Source: JAKAWQ01 sp035509315
GTDB lineage: Bacteria; Pseudomonadota; Alphaproteobacteria; Acetobacterales; Acetobacteraceae
NCBI GenBank assembly: GCA_035509315.1
Contig: DATJLS010000038.1
Coordinates: 1 to 64,000 of the forward strand
Length of the DNA: 64,000 nucleotides
Direction of reading: 5' to 3'
In this document: in pieces, positions 55,134 through 64,000 of the stretch
Position numbering within the stretch: the stretch's first letter is position 1
How the letters are laid out: every line of letters starts with the position of its first letter
Notes under the pieces: model-generated
Databases searched by the model: none
Told to the model about the DNA's origin: nothing
What the model saw: the letters and a program-made list of their open reading frames with translations, nothing else
Program-made: the position numbers and the translations under genes

Positions 55134-55924
55134 TCCGCCCGGCGACGATATTGACCGCGCTGCTGGCGGCCGGCAGCGGACTCTATCTCTATCAGGCCAA
55201 GCACCGAACGGCCGTCCTGGATGGCGAGATCGCCTCGGTCGAGAACGACATCCAGACGACAGAGACGCGCATCTCGCTCTTGCAGGCCGAGTGGGCGCTC
55301 GAGAACTCGCCGATCCGTCTTGCCGACCTCGCAGCCCGCTATCTCAGCCTCCAGCCGATGAAGCCGACCCAGGCTCTGACCTTCGCGGATCTTTCCTCCC
55401 GCCTGCCGCCACCGGCGCCGCCCGGCACTCTGCCCGCGCCGCCGGCCGGCGTGGCAGCGCCGACACTGCCGGTGCTCGCAGCACTTCCCACGCTCGCGCT
55501 CTTCGCGAGCCTCGAGCTGATCGAGGGGTCCACGCCGCCGCCAACCGTGCCCGTGCCCGCCACACCGGTCGCCGCTGCCGTGCCCGCTTCTGTGGTCGCC
55601 TCGATCACACCGCAGGCCCCGCCGCCTTCTGCGCCTGCACCCGCAGCGACACCCGCGTCGGTGTCGCCACCCGCGCCTACATTGGCACCCGTCGCCGTCG
55701 CCACATCGTCCCTGCCTCCGCCACGGCGTCCGGCGACCGTTCCCTTGGCAGTCCCCGTGCCTGCGCCCGTGCCTGCGCCCGTGCCGGTCTCCAGGACGGT
55801 CCCGTCGCCGGCTCCGTCTCCCCGCCGTCAGGCTGTGCCGACCGCAACCCCCGTGCTCGCGACGGCGCTCGGCGGCGATTACCCGAACCTTCCGCCGCCC
55901 ACCCCTCTTAATGGCGTGCACTGA
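55130..55924 (+). CDS. ftsL: Cell division protein FtsL with long Pro/Ala-rich extension
   Basis: Bitopic division protein, 264 residues; usual FtsL has about 100-130. Residues 1-100 are normal: membrane helix at about 5-22, then a coiled-coil periplasmic part (LDGEIASVENDIQTTETRIS) and the ENSPIRLADLAARYLSLQPM stretch. From about residue 95 to the end it is a low-complexity Pro/Ala/Val tail with PAPVPAPVPV repeats. Position between rsmH and ftsI confirms identity. The end overlaps the first possible ftsI start. Confidence 0.88.
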   Translation: MIRPATILTALLAAGSGLYLYQAKHRTAVLDGEIASVENDIQTTETRISLLQAEWALENSPIRLADLAARYLSLQPMKPTQALTFADLSSRLPPPAPPGTLPAPPAGVAAPTLPVLAALPTLALFASLELIEGSTPPPTVPVPATPVAAAVPASVVASITPQAPPPSAPAPAATPASVSPPAPTLAPVAVATSSLPPPRRPATVPLAVPVPAPVPAPVPVSRTVPSPAPSPRRQAVPTATPVLATALGGDYPNLPPPTPLNGVH

Positions 55925-55937
55925 GGCCGAAGCCGCG

Positions 55938-57905
55938 ATGCGCGAAAACCCTTCCAACCCGTCTCCCCAGGATTCCCTGCCCTTGCGGGCCGATGCCCGC
56001 TTCGCGCCCTCCCAGCCGCCCGGCACGCCGCGCGCCGGCGCCATTCCGCGGCTCGAAACCGTCCGTGTCACGGCGCCGGACCTTGCCCGCCGCGCAGCGC
56101 TCGAGACCAGCCGGCGCCGGCTGCTCGCGACCGCGACCGGCTTCGCTACCCTCTTCACCGCCCTCGGCGTCAAGCTCACGGACGCCACTGTGATCAGCCC
56201 GATCAAGCCGCCGCCTCTGCCTCCGGAGACTGCCGGCAGCACTGGCCCCACCCTTCTCGCGCGGCGCTCGCGGGCAACGATCGTTGACCGAAACGGCGAG
56301 ATTCTGGCCATCTCGTTGCCGACGGCATCGGTCTATGCCGATCCCCGGCAGATCATGGACACGGCGGATGCCGTCCGGCGCCTGCAATCGGTGCTGCCCG
56401 ATATCGACGCCGATTCGCTCCTCGCCCAGTTCAACACACCCGGGCGAAGCTTCGTCTATGTGGCGCGCAATGTCGGGCCCGAGCAGGAATTACGCATCAA
56501 CGATCTCGGGATTCCCGGGGTCAATTTCCTGCCCGCCGAGTCGCGGCATTACCCGCTCGGCCGCACGGCCTGCCACGTCCTCGGCTGGGCCGATGTCGAT
56601 GACAATGGCGTGGCAGGGATCGAGAAGTTCGAGAATGCGCGGCTGAACGAGAATCCGAATCCGCTCCGTCTCTCGATCGACGTGCGGGTCCAGGCCGTGC
56701 TGCGCGACGAGATGGCTCAGGCCTACCAAGATTTTCAGCCCAGGGGGGCCGCCGGCGTCATCATGGACGTGCACACCGGCGAGGTGCTCGCCATGGTGAG
56801 CCTGCCCGATTACGACGCCAACGATTTTCCCATCGCGCCTCCGGCCGAGCGTTTCAACCGCGTTGCCACTGGTGTCTATGAGCCAGGAAGCGCGCTCAAA
56901 TTGCAGACGATGGGGATGGCGCTCGATTCGGGCCGTGTCCATGTCTGGGACAGTTTCAACACCACGCACCCGATCGCGATCGGGCGGTTCATGATCACTG
57001 ATTACGAGCCGGCCAATCGCTGGCTCTATGTGCCGGAAATCCTCGCCTATTCCTCGAATATCGGTGCCGCTCGCATCGCGCTGGTCGTCGGCAAGGAGCG
57101 TCAGCGCGCCTGGCTCAAGCGGCTCGGCTTCTTCGACCGTTGCCCGATCGAGCTGCCCGAGGCGGCGATGCCGCTCGTCCAGACCGACGCGGAATGGGGC
57201 AGAGCAACCGTCATGACTGTCGCCTTCGGCAACGGCATTGCCATGACGCCGCTCCATCTGCTCAATGCGACGGTCCCGCTTGTCAATGGCGGCGTGATGT
57301 TCGCGCCCACCCTGCTTTATCAGGATCCGGCCACGCCGCGGCCGGGTACCCTGGTCATGGAGCACCCGGAATATACCTCGGACCTGATGCGCCGGATGAT
57401 GCGCGACGTCGTCCTCTACGGCACCGGCATCTTCGCCAAGGTTCCCGGCTATTTCGTCGGCGGCAAGACCGGGACCTCGCAGGTGGTGAGCAAGATGGGC
57501 GGCTATCGCCTGCACACCAACCGCGCCGGCTTCATCGCCGCCTTCCCGATCAATGCGCCCCGCTACGCGATTTACATCATGGTCGATTCGCCGAAAGCAA
57601 ATAAGCTTTCGCAGGGATTCAGCACCGGCGGCGAGGTCTCCGCCAAGCCGGTTGCACGCACGATCGCACGCATTGCCCCGATGCTCGGCCTCCTGCCGGT
57701 GACGGACAAGGACGAGATCAAGGCGATCGATGCCGAGCTCGCCCTCCCGCTCCACCCGAGCGCGCCGGCGGGGGCGATCGTTCTCGGCCCGGACCAGCCC
57801 ACGCCGCCGGCCGAGGCAGGCGCGTCTGCATCGCGCTCGTACCCCCTCCCGCCGGTGGCAGGCCAGCGCTACGCCGCCTCCCATGAACTCGCTTCGAGTC
57901 GCTGA
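55938..57905 (+). CDS. ftsI: Peptidoglycan D,D-transpeptidase FtsI (PBP3)
   Basis: Septal class B penicillin-binding protein, 655 residues. A cytoplasmic tail with a membrane helix at about 62-80 is followed by the pedestal (RATIVDRNGEILA) and the transpeptidase domain. The active-site triad of motifs is intact: Ser318-A-L-Lys321, Ser372-Ser-Asn374, and Lys510-Thr-Gly512. ATG 55938 is chosen; ATG 55911, nine codons earlier inside ftsL, is an alternative. It overlaps murE by 23 nt. Confidence 0.95.
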   Translation: MRENPSNPSPQDSLPLRADARFAPSQPPGTPRAGAIPRLETVRVTAPDLARRAALETSRRRLLATATGFATLFTALGVKLTDATVISPIKPPPLPPETAGSTGPTLLARRSRATIVDRNGEILAISLPTASVYADPRQIMDTADAVRRLQSVLPDIDADSLLAQFNTPGRSFVYVARNVGPEQELRINDLGIPGVNFLPAESRHYPLGRTACHVLGWADVDDNGVAGIEKFENARLNENPNPLRLSIDVRVQAVLRDEMAQAYQDFQPRGAAGVIMDVHTGEVLAMVSLPDYDANDFPIAPPAERFNRVATGVYEPGSALKLQTMGMALDSGRVHVWDSFNTTHPIAIGRFMITDYEPANRWLYVPEILAYSSNIGAARIALVVGKERQRAWLKRLGFFDRCPIELPEAAMPLVQTDAEWGRATVMTVAFGNGIAMTPLHLLNATVPLVNGGVMFAPTLLYQDPATPRPGTLVMEHPEYTSDLMRRMMRDVVLYGTGIFAKVPGYFVGGKTGTSQVVSKMGGYRLHTNRAGFIAAFPINAPRYAIYIMVDSPKANKLSQGFSTGGEVSAKPVARTIARIAPMLGLLPVTDKDEIKAIDAELALPLHPSAPAGAIVLGPDQPTPPAEAGASASRSYPLPPVAGQRYAASHELASSR

Positions 57906-59376
57906 GCTGATGCAGCATCTGGCGCCCGCTCGCCGCCCTTCTCCCAACGCATCGGGCTGGCGGGCGCTCGGCGGCATCCCGCTTGCCGGCATCGCCGCGG
58001 ACAGCCGCCGCGTGCGGCCTGGCTTTCTCTTCGCCGCCCTGCCCGGCCTCGGCGGCGGTGCGGGGCACGCGGATGGGCGTGCCTTCATCGCTGATGCGGT
58101 CGCCAACGGTGCCGCCGCTGTCCTTGCCCCGTCCGGCACTGCCTGGCCACCGGGCGTGCCGCCGCGGCCGCTGATCGAGGATCCCGAGCCGCGGAGACGG
58201 CTTGCCGAGCTTGCTGCCGCCTTCGCCGGGGCCGCACCGAAGACGGTGGTTGCCGTGACCGGCACCAACGGCAAGACGAGCACCGTCGAGTTTCTCCGCC
58301 AGCTCTGGCAGCGCGCCGGCCACCCGGCCGCAAGCCTCGGAACGCTCGGCCTCGTCACCGCTTCGGGGCGCGAGCCCGGCGCCCTCACCACGCCGGATCC
58401 TGTGGGGCTTGCCGAGACCATGGCCCGCCTTGCCCGCGAGCGGATCGAGCGGGTGGCGATCGAGGCCTCCTCGCACGGCCTCGACCAGTTCCGGCTCGAC
58501 GGGCTGGCCCTTGCCGCCGCCGGCTTCTCGAGCTTCAGCCGCGACCATCTCGATTATCACGCGGGCATGGCGGCCTATCGGGCGGCGAAACTCCGGCTCT
58601 TCGATGCGCTTCTCCCCGAAGGCGCGCCTGCGGTCGCCGCCTCGTCTCTCGGCGTGACGACGCTCCGCGCGCTCCGGGCGATCGCCCGCCGCCGGCACCT
58701 TCGCTTCGAGACAGCGGGCGAGGGGGGCAGCCTGATCCGTCTCAAGCAGGTGACGCCACTGCCCGAAGGCCAGCTTCTGACGATTGCCGGCACGGAGATT
58801 CTTCTGCCCTTGCCTGGCCGTTTCCAGGCCGAGAACGCACTGCTTGCTGCCGGCCTCGCGATGCTGCTTGGCGATGCATCCGCCCTTTCCCGTCTCGGCC
58901 AGCTTCAGCCGGTGCGTGGTCGGCTCGAACGCGCGGCAGTGCTCGCCAATGGCGCGTGCGCCTATGTCGATTATGCGCATACGCCGGATGCGCTGAAAAA
59001 CCTGCTCGCGGCACTCCGCCCGCACACCACCGGGCGTCTCTTCATCGTCTTCGGCGCGGGGGGCGACCGCGATCCGGGCAAGCGCGCTTCCATGGGCCGG
59101 GCGGCGGCCGCTGCCGCGGATGAGATCATCGTCACCGACGACAATCCGCGGAGCGAGGATCCGGCGGCGATCCGCCGTGCCGTCCTCGCCGGCTGTCAGG
59201 GAGCCCGTGAGATCGGCGATCGTGAGCAGGCGATTGCGGCCGCGCTTTCCGATCTCGGCCCGGGCGATGTGCTCGCGGTCGCCGGCAAAGGGCACGAGGC
59301 AGGCCAGATCGTCGGCGATCACGTCCTGCCGTTCGACGATGTTGCGGTGATCCGTCGTCTGGTCGGACAGTCATGA
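57883..59376 (+). CDS. murE: UDP-MurNAc-tripeptide synthetase MurE
   Basis: Adds meso-diaminopimelate to UDP-MurNAc-L-Ala-D-Glu, 497 residues. The ATP loop GTNGKTS is at 127-133, ASSHGLDQFRLDGL follows, FSRDHLDYH is conserved, and the DNPR sequence (420-423) indicates specificity for meso-DAP rather than lysine. ATG 57883 lies within the end of ftsI and gives the usual start LRVAELM; ATG 57910 is possible. It overlaps murF by 4 nt. Confidence 0.95.
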   Translation: MNSLRVAELMQHLAPARRPSPNASGWRALGGIPLAGIAADSRRVRPGFLFAALPGLGGGAGHADGRAFIADAVANGAAAVLAPSGTAWPPGVPPRPLIEDPEPRRRLAELAAAFAGAAPKTVVAVTGTNGKTSTVEFLRQLWQRAGHPAASLGTLGLVTASGREPGALTTPDPVGLAETMARLARERIERVAIEASSHGLDQFRLDGLALAAAGFSSFSRDHLDYHAGMAAYRAAKLRLFDALLPEGAPAVAASSLGVTTLRALRAIARRRHLRFETAGEGGSLIRLKQVTPLPEGQLLTIAGTEILLPLPGRFQAENALLAAGLAMLLGDASALSRLGQLQPVRGRLERAAVLANGACAYVDYAHTPDALKNLLAALRPHTTGRLFIVFGAGGDRDPGKRASMGRAAAAAADEIIVTDDNPRSEDPAAIRRAVLAGCQGAREIGDREQAIAAALSDLGPGDVLAVAGKGHEAGQIVGDHVLPFDDVAVIRRLVGQS

Positions 59377-60779
59377 GCACGCTTTGGCCGGCTTCCGCGC
59401 TCACCGCCGCCACGGGCGGGCGGATAACCGTTCCGTTTTCCGCCTCGGGTGTGTCGATCGACAGCCGCACGCTCCGCCCGGCGGATCTTTTCATCGCCCT
59501 GGTGGGCGAGCGGAGCGACGGTCATGCCTATCTCGCGGACGCGCTGAACCGCGAGGCCGCCGGCGCAATGGTGAGCCGCATTCCGCCCGGCCTTTCCGAA
59601 AAAGCGCCGCTCCTTGTCGTTTCCGACACGCTCGCCGGCCTCGCCCGTCTCGGCGCCTTCGCTCGCGCCCGAGCCGGGGCACGTGTGGCTGCCGTCACCG
59701 GCAGTGTCGGCAAGACCACGACCAAGGAGATGATGCGGCGGATTCTCTCCGCTTCCGGCCCAACCCACGCCGCACGCGCCTCCTACAACAACCAGTGGGG
59801 CGTGCCGCTCACCCTGGCCGAGCTGCCGCCGGACACCGCCTTCGCCGTCCTCGAGATCGGCACCAACCACGCGGGCGAGATCGCCCCCCTCGCCGCCCTG
59901 GCACGGCCGCATGTCGCCATTATCACGGCTGTGGCCAATGCCCATATCGGCCATCTCGGCAGTCTCGAGGCCATCGCCGATGAGAAGGCCGCCTTGCTCG
60001 CCGCGCTTGAACCCGGCGGCACCGCCGTCCTGCCCGCCGACTCGCCCTTCCTGCCCCGTCTTGAAGTTCGCGTCCCGCCCGGCTGCCCGATCGTGACCTT
60101 CGGGGCGGACCCGCGCGCCGAGGCGAGGCTGATCGCGGTCTCGGCGGACGGCGACGGCAGCGAAGTGACGGCCAATCTCTCCGGTGAGACCATCCGCTTC
60201 CGCCTTGCGGCCGCCGGACAGCACATGGCGCTCGACGCGCTTGCGGCACTCGCCGCCTCCATGGCCCTGGGCCTCTCTCCGCACCATGCTGCGGACTCGC
60301 TCGCCGGTTTCGCTGCCCTGGCCGGCCGCGGCGCGCGCACGGCCATTCCGCTTCCCGGCGGAGAGGCGATCCTGCTCGATGAGAGCTACAATGCCTCGCC
60401 GGCCTCGGTCAGCGCGGCACTTGCGGTGCTCGCGCTGAATGGCGGGGAAGGGCGGCGGGTCGCCGTCCTCGGCGACATGCTGGAGCTTGGCGAGGCGGCG
60501 GCGAGCGAGCATGAGGGCCTGGCCCCGGCGCTCGCCCAATCGGCCGATCTTCTCTTTGCCTGCGGGCCGCAGATGCGCCGCCTGTTCGATCTTGCCCCCG
60601 CGCGCTTGCGCGGCGGCTATGCCGCAGATGCCGAAACGCTCGCGCCTATGGTCGCGGCCGCCGTCGCACCCGGCGACGTTGTGCTGGTCAAAGGCAGTCT
60701 CGGCAGCCGCATGCGACATGTGGTGGCGGCGCTGGCACGGGCACGGCGGTCGGCGGACCATGAAAGGGACCATGGCTGA
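59373..60779 (+). CDS. murF: UDP-MurNAc-pentapeptide synthetase MurF
   Basis: Adds D-Ala-D-Ala to the UDP-MurNAc tripeptide, 468 residues. It shows the N-terminal MurF motif (SIDSRTLRPADLFIALVGER), the ATP loop GSVGKTT (110-116), YNNQWGVPLTLAELP, EIGTNHAGEI and DESYNASPASV. It overlaps murE by 4 nt and mraY by 1 nt. Confidence 0.96.
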   Translation: MSTLWPASALTAATGGRITVPFSASGVSIDSRTLRPADLFIALVGERSDGHAYLADALNREAAGAMVSRIPPGLSEKAPLLVVSDTLAGLARLGAFARARAGARVAAVTGSVGKTTTKEMMRRILSASGPTHAARASYNNQWGVPLTLAELPPDTAFAVLEIGTNHAGEIAPLAALARPHVAIITAVANAHIGHLGSLEAIADEKAALLAALEPGGTAVLPADSPFLPRLEVRVPPGCPIVTFGADPRAEARLIAVSADGDGSEVTANLSGETIRFRLAAAGQHMALDALAALAASMALGLSPHHAADSLAGFAALAGRGARTAIPLPGGEAILLDESYNASPASVSAALAVLALNGGEGRRVAVLGDMLELGEAAASEHEGLAPALAQSADLLFACGPQMRRLFDLAPARLRGGYAADAETLAPMVAAAVAPGDVVLVKGSLGSRMRHVVAALARARRSADHERDHG

Positions 60780-61867
60780 TGCTTTACCTTCTCAGCCGTC
60801 CCTATGCGCATCAGGTTCTGTTCTTCAACCTGCTGCATTATCTCACCTTTCGCTCCGGCGCGGCCTGTCTCACCTCGCTCGTGGTGAGCTTTATCCTCGG
60901 CCCCGGCCTGATCCGGCGCTTGCGCGCGCTGCAGAAGAACGGCCAGCCGATTCGCGCGCTCGGTCCCGAACGGCACCTGATCGAGAAAATCGGCACGCCC
61001 ACCATGGGTGGCTTGCTGATCCTCATCGCGCTCACCGTCTCGACGCTGCTCTGGGCGGATCTCAAAAGCATCTATGTCTGGGCAGTCCTTGCGGTGACTC
61101 TCGGTTACGGGCTGCTTGGTGCCGCCGATGATTATCGCAAGCTCGTCCGCCGCGATCATCATGGTGTGTCGCCGCGCATGAAGCTCGCGGCACAGGCTGC
61201 GATCGGTCTTCTCGCCTCCTACGCGATCGCGCGCACGACTGGCGGGACGCTCGGCACGGGTGTCGCCGTGCCGCTTTTGAAACATGTTCTGATTCCGCTC
61301 GGGCCCGTCTTTCCCGTCTTCGGCACGCTGGTGATGATGGGCGCCTCGAACGCGGTCAATCTCACCGATGGACTCGATGGCTTGGCCATCGTGCCTACGA
61401 TCATCGTCGCCGGTGTCTTCGCCTTCATCGCCTATCTCGTCGGCAATCGCATCTTCGCCGACTATCTCGAGCTCGACAGCGTTCCCGGTGTCGGGGAACT
61501 CGCCGTCTTCTGCTCGGCTCTGATCGGCTCTGGCCTCGGCTTTCTCTGGTTCAATACCTGGCCGGCCACCGTCTTCATGGGCGATACCGGCTCGCTCGCG
61601 CTCGGCGGCGCGCTCGGCGCCGTCGCCGTCGCGACCAAGAGCGAGATCGTGCTTGCCATCACGGGTGGACTCTTCGTCCTCGAGACCGTCTCGGTGATCG
61701 TCCAGGTCTTCTGGTACAAGCGCACCGGCAGGCGTGTCTTCCTGATGGCGCCCCTGCATCATCATTTCGAGAAGAAAGGCTGGGCCGAGCCGACGATCGT
61801 CATCCGCTTCTGGATCATCTCGGTGATCCTGGCGCTGGTCGGTCTCGCCACCTTGAAAATCCGATGA
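60779..61867 (+). CDS. mraY: Phospho-N-acetylmuramoyl-pentapeptide-transferase
   Basis: Makes lipid I by moving phospho-MurNAc-pentapeptide onto undecaprenyl phosphate, 362 residues with ten membrane helices. Conserved loops include KIGTPTMGGLLIL, GAADDYRKLVRRDHHGVS with the Asp pair, NAVNLTDGLDGLA and the HHHFEKKGWAEPTIVIRFW stretch near the end. It overlaps murF by 1 nt and murD by 4 nt. Confidence 0.97.
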   Translation: MLYLLSRPYAHQVLFFNLLHYLTFRSGAACLTSLVVSFILGPGLIRRLRALQKNGQPIRALGPERHLIEKIGTPTMGGLLILIALTVSTLLWADLKSIYVWAVLAVTLGYGLLGAADDYRKLVRRDHHGVSPRMKLAAQAAIGLLASYAIARTTGGTLGTGVAVPLLKHVLIPLGPVFPVFGTLVMMGASNAVNLTDGLDGLAIVPTIIVAGVFAFIAYLVGNRIFADYLELDSVPGVGELAVFCSALIGSGLGFLWFNTWPATVFMGDTGSLALGGALGAVAVATKSEIVLAITGGLFVLETVSVIVQVFWYKRTGRRVFLMAPLHHHFEKKGWAEPTIVIRFWIISVILALVGLATLKIR

Positions 61868-63249
61868 GCACGCTTGCCTTTCCTCCCGTCTTTGCGGGAC
61901 GGCGCTTTGCCGTCATGGGACTCGGCCGCAATGGACTGCCGACCGCCGAGGCGCTGGTTGCGATGGGCGCCGAGGTGAGCGCCTGGGACGATGATGGGGC
62001 GTCCCGCGATACGGCATCCCGCCATGGCATCCATCTCGCAAATCCCCTCGCGGGCATGCTCGCGGTCGATGCGCTCATCCTCTCGCCGGGCATCCCCCAT
62101 ATTTTCCCCGCGCCGCATCCGGTTGCCGCGCGCGCCGCTGAGCAAGGCATTCCGATTCTTTCCGATGCCGAGCTTCTGTTTCAGGCCGTGCGCGCCGCCG
62201 GCTCCAGGGCGGGCTTCATCGGCATCACCGGCACCAACGGCAAATCGACGACGACGGCCCTCATCGCGCATATCCTCAAGACCGCCGGGGTCTCATTCGC
62301 GGCCGGGGGCAATCTCGGCCCCGCCGCGCTCGCGCTGCCTCTGCTGCCCGACGCCGGATATTACGTTCTCGAGATGTCGTCGTACATGCTGGAGCGAATC
62401 TCGGAGCTTCGATTCGAGATCGCGACCCTGCTCAACCTCTCGCCCGACCATCTTGACCGCCATGGCGGAATGGAAGGCTATATCGCTGCGAAGAAAAGGA
62501 TTTTCGCCCAGCGGACACCACAGGGTCTCGCCGTCATCGGCATCGATGATCAACTCTCCTGCGAGATTGCCGCTTCCCTCGCACCACCTCTCGCGCGGAT
62601 CTCCGGTGAAAGCGCGGCAGATGTCTGGTGCGAATCGGGGACGCTCTGCGATCGTATCGGGCCCATTCTCGCGATGCATGAGGCTTCCGCGCTGCCAGGC
62701 ACGCACAACGCCCAGAACGCCGCCGCTGCCGCAGCCGTCGCGCTTGCGGCAGGCGTCGCGCGCCCGGCGCTTGCCGCCGCGATTCGTTCCTATCCCGGCC
62801 TGCCGCATCGCCAGCAATCGATCTGCCGCATCGGCGGCATCGAATTCATCAATGACAGCAAGGCCACCAACGCCGATTCCGTTGCACGCGCGCTCGCCTG
62901 CTATCCGCGCGTCGTCTGGATCGCCGGTGGCATCGCCAAGGAAGGGGGGATCGAATCGCTCGAGCGTTTCTTTCCGCGCCTTGCGGAAGCGCTTCTCATC
63001 GGCCGTGATGCGCCGCTCTTTGCCGCCACACTTGCGCGCTGCGGCGTTCCGTACCGTATCGTTGGCCGGCTCGAGGACGCCGTGCCTGCCGCCTACGAAG
63101 CGGCACGCGCCCGTTCCGTCCCCGTCGTGCTGCTTTCGCCCGCGGCGGCGAGCTTCGATCAGTTCCAGGGTTTTCCGGAGCGTGGCGAGCGTTTTGCCGG
63201 CCTCGCGCGCGCGCTCGCCACCCGTCCGCAAGAGGGAAGGGCCGCCTGA
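61864..63249 (+). CDS. murD: UDP-MurNAc-L-alanine-D-glutamate ligase
   Basis: Adds D-glutamate to UDP-MurNAc-L-alanine, 461 residues. An N-terminal Rossmann-like domain (VMGLGRNGLPTAEAL) is followed by the ATP loop GTNGKST (123-129), EMSSYMLERI, NLSPDHLDRHGGMEGYIAAK and the C-terminal FINDSKATNADSVARAL and PAAASFDQFQGFPERGERF. It overlaps mraY by 4 nt and ftsW by 1 nt. Confidence 0.96.
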   Translation: MSTLAFPPVFAGRRFAVMGLGRNGLPTAEALVAMGAEVSAWDDDGASRDTASRHGIHLANPLAGMLAVDALILSPGIPHIFPAPHPVAARAAEQGIPILSDAELLFQAVRAAGSRAGFIGITGTNGKSTTTALIAHILKTAGVSFAAGGNLGPAALALPLLPDAGYYVLEMSSYMLERISELRFEIATLLNLSPDHLDRHGGMEGYIAAKKRIFAQRTPQGLAVIGIDDQLSCEIAASLAPPLARISGESAADVWCESGTLCDRIGPILAMHEASALPGTHNAQNAAAAAAVALAAGVARPALAAAIRSYPGLPHRQQSICRIGGIEFINDSKATNADSVARALACYPRVVWIAGGIAKEGGIESLERFFPRLAEALLIGRDAPLFAATLARCGVPYRIVGRLEDAVPAAYEAARARSVPVVLLSPAAASFDQFQGFPERGERFAGLARALATRPQEGRAA

Positions 63250-64000
63250 TGGCCGCGCCCTCCCGCGCCGATACCTCGCTGCTCGGCCGCTGGTGGTGGA
63301 CGGTCGATCGCTGGACGCTGATCGCCGTCTCCACGCTGCTTGGCTTCGGCTATGTCATGGTGCTCTCGGCGAGCCCGTCGGTCGCTGTACGCATCGGTGA
63401 TCCGCGCGACCTGCTGATCGTCAAGCAGATCATCTTCCTCGCTCTTTCCGGGATCGAGATCGTCGCCGTCTCGCTCCTTTCCGCCCAGACCATCCGCCGC
63501 ATTGCGCTCTTCGGCGGCCTCATCGCGCTTCTCCTCACCGCCTTCACCCTCGTGCACGGTGTCGAGATCAAGGGGGCGAGACGCTGGATCGACCTTGCCG
63601 GGATTTCCTTCCAGCCGAGCGAGTTCCTCAAGGTCTGCTTCATCGTCGTCACCGCCTGGCTGCTCTCCGAGCAGCGGCGCACCCCGCGCCTGCCCGGCAC
63701 GGCCATCGCGCTCGGCCTCTTCGTCATCATCGTCTTTCTGCTGAAATCCCAGCCGGACGTCGGCATGATGGGGCTGATCGGCGCGATCTTCCTTGCTCAG
63801 CTCTATCTCAACGGGCTGAACGCGATCTTCGTTGCGATCGGCGCGGGCTTGCTCGCGCTCGGCGGCGTCGGGGCCTACATGCTGTTCCAGCATGTGCGCG
63901 AACGGGTGGCCGACTTCCTCCATCCCAACGCCGCCGGCGCCTATCAGGTGCACACGGCTCTCGAAGCCTTCGGCAATGGCGGTCTCTTCGGCACCGGGCC
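63249..64000 (+). CDS. ftsW: Lipid II polymerase FtsW (partial)
   Basis: SEDS-family septal glycosyltransferase, cut by the right edge; about 250 of the usual ~380 residues are visible. Membrane helices begin at about residue 20. The SEDS motif KGARRWIDLAGISFQPSEFLK and QPDVGMMGL are intact, and the catalytic-loop region with FLHPNAAGAYQVHTALEAFG is reached. The ATG shares a base with the murD stop (TGATG). It partners FtsI, encoded five genes upstream. Confidence 0.94.
   Translation, partial: MAAPSRADTSLLGRWWWTVDRWTLIAVSTLLGFGYVMVLSASPSVAVRIGDPRDLLIVKQIIFLALSGIEIVAVSLLSAQTIRRIALFGGLIALLLTAFTLVHGVEIKGARRWIDLAGISFQPSEFLKVCFIVVTAWLLSEQRRTPRLPGTAIALGLFVIIVFLLKSQPDVGMMGLIGAIFLAQLYLNGLNAIFVAIGAGLLALGGVGAYMLFQHVRERVADFLHPNAAGAYQVHTALEAFGNGGLFGTG

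Overview
The window is GC-rich chromosomal DNA (by eye about two thirds G+C, with strong third-position GC) from an alphaproteobacterium. An unfused ThiS-ThiG pair, a short type-I QueF, a cyoABCD quinol oxidase, an alphaproteobacterial-type ribbon-helix-helix protein, a speF-like leader before a type III ornithine decarboxylase and a compact division/cell-wall cluster together suggest Rhodospirillales/Acetobacterales, probably Acetobacteraceae. The genus cannot be fixed from the sequence alone.

Left part (1-15.1 kb): the end of an aroQ-accB-accC operon (accC runs off the left edge) diverges from thiS-thiG. Next is a six-gene efflux operon: a TetR regulator with a likely operator at its own start, an HlyD adaptor, two separate ABC ATPases and two ABC-2 permeases, resembling cecR-ybhGFSR with the ATPase split in two. 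A YihY-like membrane protein, an ornithine decarboxylase with a structured leader RNA, a VOC protein, a VUT-family transporter next to queA, and small envelope genes follow.

Middle part (15.2-37.3 kb): an oxidoreductase and an XRE/MmyB regulator that shares a 15-bp operator with a SnoaL-like gene; MlaC-like and DUF2147 envelope proteins; cyoABCD; a GNAT acetyltransferase; a multicopper oxidase downstream of a DUF202 protein; and the queuosine operon tgt-queF-queG with a ribbon-helix-helix gene at its end. Together with queA at 12.7 kb, this covers the late queuosine pathway from preQ0 reduction to the finished nucleoside. AsmA-like and fused 5-oxoprolinase genes, a DjlA-like protein and an AmpD-like amidase complete the region.

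Accessory part (37.3-50.1 kb): small-molecule enzymes (PEP-mutase-like, three SDRs, a SnoaL-like protein, two LysR regulators, an amidohydrolase, an HSL-type esterase, a DoxX-like protein, a dienelactone hydrolase, a DUF6295 protein) and a large autotransporter with a C-terminal OmpA domain that is broken by two apparent 1-nt frameshifts.

Right part (50.2-64 kb): a two-gene operon pairing a phenylacetate-CoA ligase with a DpgC-like cofactor-free dioxygenase, then the RNase P RNA gene, then the dcw cluster mraZ-rsmH-ftsL-ftsI-murE-murF-mraY-murD-ftsW (the last cut by the right edge). The dcw genes mostly overlap by 1-4 nt and are preceded by a clear period-10 MraZ box.

The best candidates for something new are the PaaK/DpgC-like pair, the autotransporter-OmpA fusion, the twin operators of the XRE regulator and the leader of the decarboxylase gene.
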